Shown here one piece after another: positions 52,571 through 57,094 of a stretch of 57,094 nt of DNA. Made by a program: the position numbers and the translations under genes. The notes under the pieces were generated by a model. The model worked only from the letters and a program-made list of their open reading frames with translations. It made no database searches and had not been told where the DNA came from. How positions within the stretch are numbered: the first letter of the stretch is position 1; every line of letters begins with the position of its first letter. The stretch is from Planctomycetota bacterium. Its GTDB lineage: Bacteria > Planctomycetota > UBA8108 > JACQVS01. The DNA lies in NCBI GenBank assembly GCA_028280485.1, contig JANQLS010000088.1, positions 1-57,094 of the forward strand. The letters are read 5' to 3'.

Positions 52571-54691
52571 CTACTCCCCCACTCCTCCCGGCTCCGAAAT
52601 CCAAGTGACATCGTCGAAGGAAACTTGAGTTGGAATCCCGTTGAGAGTGACGGTGACGATGCGCTCACCTTTATTGATCTTTCGAACTTTACACTTCTCT
52701 TTAAACTTGGGGATAAAAACTTCGTCTTCTTTTTTAAGCGACCGAGCAAACTCTTCTCGTTTCGCTCCGAGTGGGGTTCCCGTCAACATCAATTCAACCG
52801 TCCACTTCAAATCTTCCGCAACGGGTTGAAGATTCTTAGGTAGATTTTGGAGTTGCTTCAATAGAGGGTAAAACTTTTCACGAGCTTCTCGAAGGGTGGT
52901 ATCGATCATCTCATCGGCTTCTTCTCTCAAAATTTCTCTTTCGAGTTGAGCTTCTTCTCGCTCCTGTTCTGCTTGACGTCGTTCCCCTTGAGCTCGTTGG
53001 CGTAATCGAGTCATCCGTCGACGTTCTTTTTCCATCTTGCGATGGGAATGTTCCATCTTCTCGATGATCTCGCGGGTGGGAGCTTGAATCTTTTCGATTT
53101 GCTCCTCGGCCTCCTCGATCAAAGTACTATCGATTCCGATTCTCTTCGCGATCTCCAATGCATGAGATCGCCCCGGGATACCCGTGACGAGTCGGTAAGT
53201 GGGCTCCAGAGTTTTTTGCTCAAACTCCATGGCGGCATTTTCAACTTCTTCATTTGAAAAAGCGTACTCTTTCAAACTCGTTAAGTGAGTCGTGATGATC
53301 GCATGCCAACCCTTGTTTTTAAAATGATTGAGGAGGGAGGTGGCTAAGGCCGCCCCTTCTAAGGGATCCGTACCGGCTCCCAACTCATCGAGAAGGATCA
53401 AGGCTTTCTCATCGGCCGTCTTGAGAATTTCAACCAGATGGGTCAAGTGGGATGAAAACGTACTGAGGCTTTGCTCGATACTTTGCTCATCCCCGATATC
53501 GACGAAAAGATCCGATACCAAAGGAATTCTCGCCCCGGCTTGGCTGGCGATGGGAATCGCACATTGAGCCATCAACACCGCTAAACCGATGGTTTTAAGA
53601 ACCACCGTTTTTCCTCCCGTATTCGGTCCTGTAATAATGACCAAGCGGTAGGGAGTACCCAAGCGAATATTGAGAGGGACGACTTTTTCTTTAACGTACT
53701 CAAAGTGGTCCTCAGCGAGTTCTTTGTTCGTATCTCGTTGAAGCCACATCAAATAGGGATGCCGAGCCTCTTGAAGCTCTATTGTCAGTTGGTCCTGTTC
53801 AGGCTCATCGACAACTTCGGGATAACTCAAATTAAAGGACCGAGCGTAACGGCATTTCGCGTAAGCCAAGTCGACCTTTGAGGCGTGGTCTTGAATACGT
53901 TGAATCTTTTTTTCTTCAAGCAATGCTGCTCGAGTCAAATCCCAAAGGATCCGCTGAACTTCATCGCGTTCGTCGTCGAGTAAATTTAAGAGTTTATCTC
54001 CATCCTCAACGAGTTCTTGAGGCTCGATATATAGGGTTGATCCAGACGTAGAGCGATCGCGAATCACTCCCTTAACGTGCTGGCGAAACTCTGCTTTGAC
54101 CGAAAGCAAATAACGGTCGTTTTTAAATTTCACGCCTTCACTTTGAAGAGCCTTTTGAAGTCGAGATTCCCCTCGCATACGCTGAATACGGGAACGCACC
54201 TTATCGCGCAGCTCCCGAAGCTCTCGGCGAATGAGAAATAATTTTTCAGTGGCTTCATCGCGAATGCCTTCTCGGGAATCTAACTTTTCTTCGAGATCGT
54301 GGCGAAGATCGGGAGCATCTTCAAATTTTTCACCGAGCCTTGATAAAACAGGGAACTCTTTCGAGTCTCGAGTGAGAGTTTCCCTCAAGCTTAAACTCCC
54401 CCTAAGGAGAGTTAAAAGATTGTATAAGAGCTCGGGCTCGCCGGGTCTGCCACCTTCTGCGAGGCTTCTTAAAGTTCCCGCGACATCCTGAAAGCCAGCG
54501 AGGGGAAGTCTCGCCACATCGATGAGGCGCCCCATTTCCTGGGCTTGATCCAGCGATTCCTGAATCTCTTCTTTAGACGCCTTCGGCTTGAGTTTCAACG
54601 CCGCTTGACGACCTAAGCCCGTCACCGTATAGGAAGAGAGAATCTCTCGGATGCGATCAAATTCGAGAACGCTTACCGCATGATCATTCAT
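52571..54691 (-). CDS. mutS2: MutS2-family ATPase lacking Smr domain
   Basis: This 706-aa protein has the MutS2 opening (LEFDRIREILSSYTVTGLGR), the clamp/lever region (about 100-290) and the ABC ATPase with ITGPNTGGKTVVLKTIGL (about 355), ALILLDELGAGTDPLEGAALA and ITTHLTSLKEYA. A long coiled-coil (about 525-600) follows. Typical MutS2 is about 780 aa and ends in a Smr endonuclease domain; here the protein ends after a KOW-like small barrel (VFIPKFKEKCKVRKINKGERIV). It may act on collided ribosomes or branched DNA without cleaving; this is inference. ATGA overlap with the SelW-like gene. Confidence 0.92.
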   Translation of the reverse strand: MNDHAVSVLEFDRIREILSSYTVTGLGRQAALKLKPKASKEEIQESLDQAQEMGRLIDVARLPLAGFQDVAGTLRSLAEGGRPGEPELLYNLLTLLRGSLSLRETLTRDSKEFPVLSRLGEKFEDAPDLRHDLEEKLDSREGIRDEATEKLFLIRRELRELRDKVRSRIQRMRGESRLQKALQSEGVKFKNDRYLLSVKAEFRQHVKGVIRDRSTSGSTLYIEPQELVEDGDKLLNLLDDERDEVQRILWDLTRAALLEEKKIQRIQDHASKVDLAYAKCRYARSFNLSYPEVVDEPEQDQLTIELQEARHPYLMWLQRDTNKELAEDHFEYVKEKVVPLNIRLGTPYRLVIITGPNTGGKTVVLKTIGLAVLMAQCAIPIASQAGARIPLVSDLFVDIGDEQSIEQSLSTFSSHLTHLVEILKTADEKALILLDELGAGTDPLEGAALATSLLNHFKNKGWHAIITTHLTSLKEYAFSNEEVENAAMEFEQKTLEPTYRLVTGIPGRSHALEIAKRIGIDSTLIEEAEEQIEKIQAPTREIIEKMEHSHRKMEKERRRMTRLRQRAQGERRQAEQEREEAQLEREILREEADEMIDTTLREAREKFYPLLKQLQNLPKNLQPVAEDLKWTVELMLTGTPLGAKREEFARSLKKEDEVFIPKFKEKCKVRKINKGERIVTVTLNGIPTQVSFDDVTWISEPGGVGE

Positions 54692-54960
54692 GACCCCTTC
54701 CCCTGTTTCTTCTGGGCGGCCTGAACGTGGTAAGCGATTTCCGCCACCTCGGGAAACCTCCGAGTGGCACGTCGAGAATAGATCAAGCGCCCCTGAACAC
54801 TGACTTCAAAGAGCATACCCGTGCTCTTCACCAGCTCGACCTCCACTTCGAAGTCGTGATCATCGCGTAAGCGCTCCGCGAGATGCTGAGCGCGATCTTG
54901 GTATTGCGCAGGCTCCGAGTACTCGATGATGACTTGAATGGGAGAAGGCGAAGGACTCAT
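54688..54960 (-). CDS. SelW/Rdx-fold protein without redox cysteines
   Basis: This 90-aa protein matches the SelT/W/H (Rdx) thioredoxin-like fold: strand-helix VIIEYSEPAQYQDRAQHLAERL and strand MLFEVSVQGRLIYSRR with the family's GxLIYSR turn. The CxxC/CxxU site is SEPA (residues 15-18), so neither Cys is present. It lies 13 bp downstream of kdgK and overlaps mutS2 by 4 bp, so it is part of a three-gene unit. Role unknown. Confidence 0.75.
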   Translation of the reverse strand: MSPSPSPIQVIIEYSEPAQYQDRAQHLAERLRDDHDFEVEVELVKSTGMLFEVSVQGRLIYSRRATRRFPEVAEIAYHVQAAQKKQGKGS

Positions 54961-54972
54961 GAACTCAATAAA

Positions 54973-56037
54973 TTAACGGGCAACTCGACCCGAGGCATCT
55001 CCAGAAGCGAGTTTTTCAACTTCAGAAATCGCCACGAGGTTGATATCACCAGGGATAGAATGTTTGAGACAACTCGCAGCGGTGGCGAACTCCAATGCTT
55101 TCTGATGGTCTTCGGGATAGGCGTTTAAACCGTAGATGAGACCACTGGCAAAAGAATCACCACCACCCACGCGATCGACGATGGGGAGGATGTCGTATTG
55201 ATTAGCTTGATAAAAAGCATCTCGAGTTCGATAGACGGAAGACCATTTATTGTGACTGGCTCCCAGAGATGATCTCAGAGTGATCGCCACTCCCTTACAA
55301 CGAGAAAACTTCTCGAGGAGTTGATCGGCGACTTGTTGATAGGGACCCGCCTCGACCTCCCCCGCGTGAACATCCGCACCTGAAGCTTTGATCCCGAATA
55401 CCTTATCGGCATCTTCTTCATTTCCGATGATCACATCGCAATGCTCGACCAATGCGGGCATCACCTCGCCAGGTTGCTTCCCCCACTTCCAAAGTTTGGC
55501 GCGGTAGTTTAAATCACAAGAAACGGTGACGTTATTTTTTGTGGCTGCTTGAACGGCTTCTAAGGTAACTTGAGCGGCTCCTTCACTGATGGCAGGTGTG
55601 ATTCCCGTCCAGTGAAACCAACCTCCATCCTTAAAAACATCATCCCAATCCACCATACCGGGTTCGATCTCGGCGACAGCCGAGTTAGCTCGATCGTATA
55701 CGACCAAGCTCCCCCGTTGAGCGGCTCCTGTCTCTAAGAAGTAAATTCCGAGACGGTCTCCCCCCCGAACAACGGAGGAAGTCTGGACTCCATATTTGCG
55801 AAGCGCATTGATGGCCGCATCCCCGATCGGGTTCGCAGGAATTCTCGAAACGAAGCTCGTTTCCAAACCAAAATTTGCCAAACAAGCAGCAACATTGGCT
55901 TCTCCTCCTCCGTACTCGACATCAAATGTCGAAGCTTGAGCGAAGCGTTTTTGACCGGGAGGGGATAAGCGAAGCATGATTTCGCCGAAAGTTGTGATTT
56001 TTGGAAATGAACTCATCGCATTCTCAGCTGACTCCAT
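54973..56037 (-). CDS. kdgK: PfkB-family sugar kinase (KdgK-like)
   Basis: This 354-aa ribokinase-fold kinase starts TTFGEIMLRLSPPGQKRF, typical of 2-keto-3-deoxygluconate kinases. YGGGEANVAACLANFG is the substrate lid region. VDRVGGGDSFASGLIYGL (about 290) holds the catalytic Asp and anion hole. Expected reaction: 2-dehydro-3-deoxy-D-gluconate plus ATP to the 6-phosphate. Other sugar substrates are possible, so the symbol is tentative. ATG at 56037; a second Met 7 codons in fits the family better. First gene of the kdgK/selW-like/mutS2 set. Confidence 0.85.
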   Translation of the reverse strand: MESAENAMSSFPKITTFGEIMLRLSPPGQKRFAQASTFDVEYGGGEANVAACLANFGLETSFVSRIPANPIGDAAINALRKYGVQTSSVVRGGDRLGIYFLETGAAQRGSLVVYDRANSAVAEIEPGMVDWDDVFKDGGWFHWTGITPAISEGAAQVTLEAVQAATKNNVTVSCDLNYRAKLWKWGKQPGEVMPALVEHCDVIIGNEEDADKVFGIKASGADVHAGEVEAGPYQQVADQLLEKFSRCKGVAITLRSSLGASHNKWSSVYRTRDAFYQANQYDILPIVDRVGGGDSFASGLIYGLNAYPEDHQKALEFATAASCLKHSIPGDINLVAISEVEKLASGDASGRVAR

Positions 56038-56372
56038 GGAGTCGTTAAAAGGTTTATTTGATAATGATTTATGATTTTCAAGCAGCCTACAAAAAGCTGA
56101 TATAGGCGGCTTGGACAGAAGTTCGCCGCTCGGGACGATCCGTCATTATAACGAAAATCACCGGGGGTTAAACCGTTGCTTAGCTCGAAAGAAAAATCCC
56201 TGAACTCCATGCTGAGACCCTTAATTTTGGAGTTCGACTTTCCCCCCCACTTCAAGAAAGGCGTGAGGAATGGAATGACCCGGCTTTCCTCTTACTCTTT
56301 GGAATCAATTTCGATATAACCACTCTGAAGAAGTGTTTAAAGATTGTTGAATCCAATTCAGAGGAGAATCGC
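56038..56372. other. divergent promoter region
   Basis: 335 bases between kdgK and the symporter gene. No gene, operator or repeat recognised. Confidence 0.4.
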
Positions 56373-57094
56373 GTGCAAACGATCGATTGGATTGTTCTTG
56401 GTGTCTACTTACTCATCGTCTTGCTGATCGGCCTCTACGCCTCCGGTCGTCAGAAAGACACCCGAGATTACTTTTTAGGGGGTCGAAGCTTGCCCTGGTG
56501 GGCGGTCTCTCTTTCGATCATCGCCACTGAGACCAGTGCCGTTACTTATATCGGCTTACCGGGCGTCGGCTATCGTAGTGGCACTTCCTTCCTTCAAATT
56601 GTCTTGGGGTTTGCCCTTGGACGGATCTTCCTCGCCTTTTATTTCATAAAATTTTTCTATCGGTTCGAACTGACGACGGTGTATGGCTTTCTGGAGCGCC
56701 GTTTCGGAGAAGTCACGCGTTTTGTGGGCGCCGGGATGTTTTTAGTTGGCCGAGTGATCGCCAGTAGCGTACGGCTGTTCGCAGCTTGTTTAGCCGTGCA
56801 TGTGGTGACGGGGATGTCGATTGAATTAGCGATTGGGATCGTCGCCCTTCTCGGAGTAGCCTACACTCTTCTGGGAGGAATCAAAGCCGTCGTTTGGACA
56901 GATTGTATTTTGGGGATCACCTTCGTTCTCGGCGGAGTCCTTGCCGTATTCTTCATCGTAAGCCACTTCGAAGCGGGATGGAGTGAAGTTTTATCCCATG
57001 AAGGCTTCCGGCAAAAATGGCAAATCTTCCATCTTTCTGCCGGTGAGAACGCCACTTGGAAAGATTTCTTTGCGAGCAGCCAGCCCTTAGCTAT
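56373..57094 (+). CDS. sodium:solute symporter family protein (partial)
   Basis: This 240-codon fragment is cut by the window end. GTG start at 56373 with RBS GAGGAGAA. About six membrane helices can be seen in LGVYLLIVLLIGLYA, WAVSLSIIATETSAVTYIGLP, LGFALGRIFLAFYF, FVGAGMFLVGRVIASS, AIGIVALLGVAYTLLGG and VLGGVLAVFFIVSHF. RDYFLGGRSLPWWAVSLS is the SSF family signature. Probably takes up a sugar or organic solute with sodium; the KdgK-like kinase gene next to it, though divergent, fits a sugar acid. The symbol cannot be assigned. Confidence 0.92.
   Translation, partial: MQTIDWIVLGVYLLIVLLIGLYASGRQKDTRDYFLGGRSLPWWAVSLSIIATETSAVTYIGLPGVGYRSGTSFLQIVLGFALGRIFLAFYFIKFFYRFELTTVYGFLERRFGEVTRFVGAGMFLVGRVIASSVRLFAACLAVHVVTGMSIELAIGIVALLGVAYTLLGGIKAVVWTDCILGITFVLGGVLAVFFIVSHFEAGWSEVLSHEGFRQKWQIFHLSAGENATWKDFFASSQPLA

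Overview
The window looks like a chromosome segment of a planctomycete or close relative. The evidence is lpxB and bamA (an LPS-bearing, double-membraned cell) together with an mcsA-mcsB-clpC protein-arginine phosphorylation set, two secreted proteins with paired dockerin-like 'GDxNxDG...YLFLG' repeats, a multi-CxxCH cytochrome beside a propeller dehydrogenase, many one-gene lipoproteins, and very many short palindromic intergenic repeats. GC content is moderate. This placement is inference from gene content; there is no rRNA in the window.

Layout. 0-4.2 kb: a DUF218 membrane protein, a small membrane-anchored protein, a UVR-motif protein and a Cof-type HAD phosphatase. 4.34-6.58 kb: 21 tRNA genes, all on the minus strand, covering Cys, Glu, His, Gln, Ile, Arg(2), Phe, Leu(4), Pro(2), Gly(2), Lys, Asn, Trp, Tyr and Asp. 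6.6-7.7 kb: no convincing gene. 7.7-16.8 kb: a dockerin-tailed secreted protein with a small membrane protein, a threonine/serine dehydratase, the cytochrome/propeller pair and a lipoprotein. 16.9-22.3 kb: aroB with an upstream membrane protein, lpxB and folC. 22.9-27.6 kb: clpC, mcsB, mcsA. 28-33.7 kb: a TIGR04282-type transferase, then nusA-infB-rbfA. 34.3-43.9 kb: a PAS-GAF-GGDEF diguanylate cyclase, a second dockerin protein, an HhH-GPD protein with a histone-H1-like tail, yebC, and a DUF4349/lipoprotein pair with a DUF2203 protein. 45-57 kb: bamA, 180-bp tandem repeats, a macro-domain protein, an RGG-tailed secreted protein, 82-bp tandem repeats, a DUF4956-like membrane protein, a Smr-less mutS2 with a cysteine-free SelW-like protein and a kdgK-like sugar kinase, and the start of a sodium:solute symporter.

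The most unusual content is in the tRNA cluster and the repeats. All four leucine tRNAs (UAA, CAA, UAG, GAG) are 73-74 nt class I molecules with 5-nt variable loops, whereas bacterial tRNA-Leu is normally class II. The tRNA-Tyr gene carries a 165-nt variable region, most of it a copy of a four-hairpin repeat. That repeat recurs upstream of nusA and just after bamA, with compensatory base changes in its stems. tRNA-Arg(UCU) is about 92% identical to tRNA-Gly(UCC), which suggests identity switching. tRNA-Cys has an abnormal anticodon arm.

Intergenic repeats ('TAGTCCGC...', 'TAGTAGGC...', 'TGGTCGCGG...') often begin exactly at a gene's stop codon and often carry terminators. They look like mobile 3'-end modules. 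All pairings and alignments were done by eye; none was computed.
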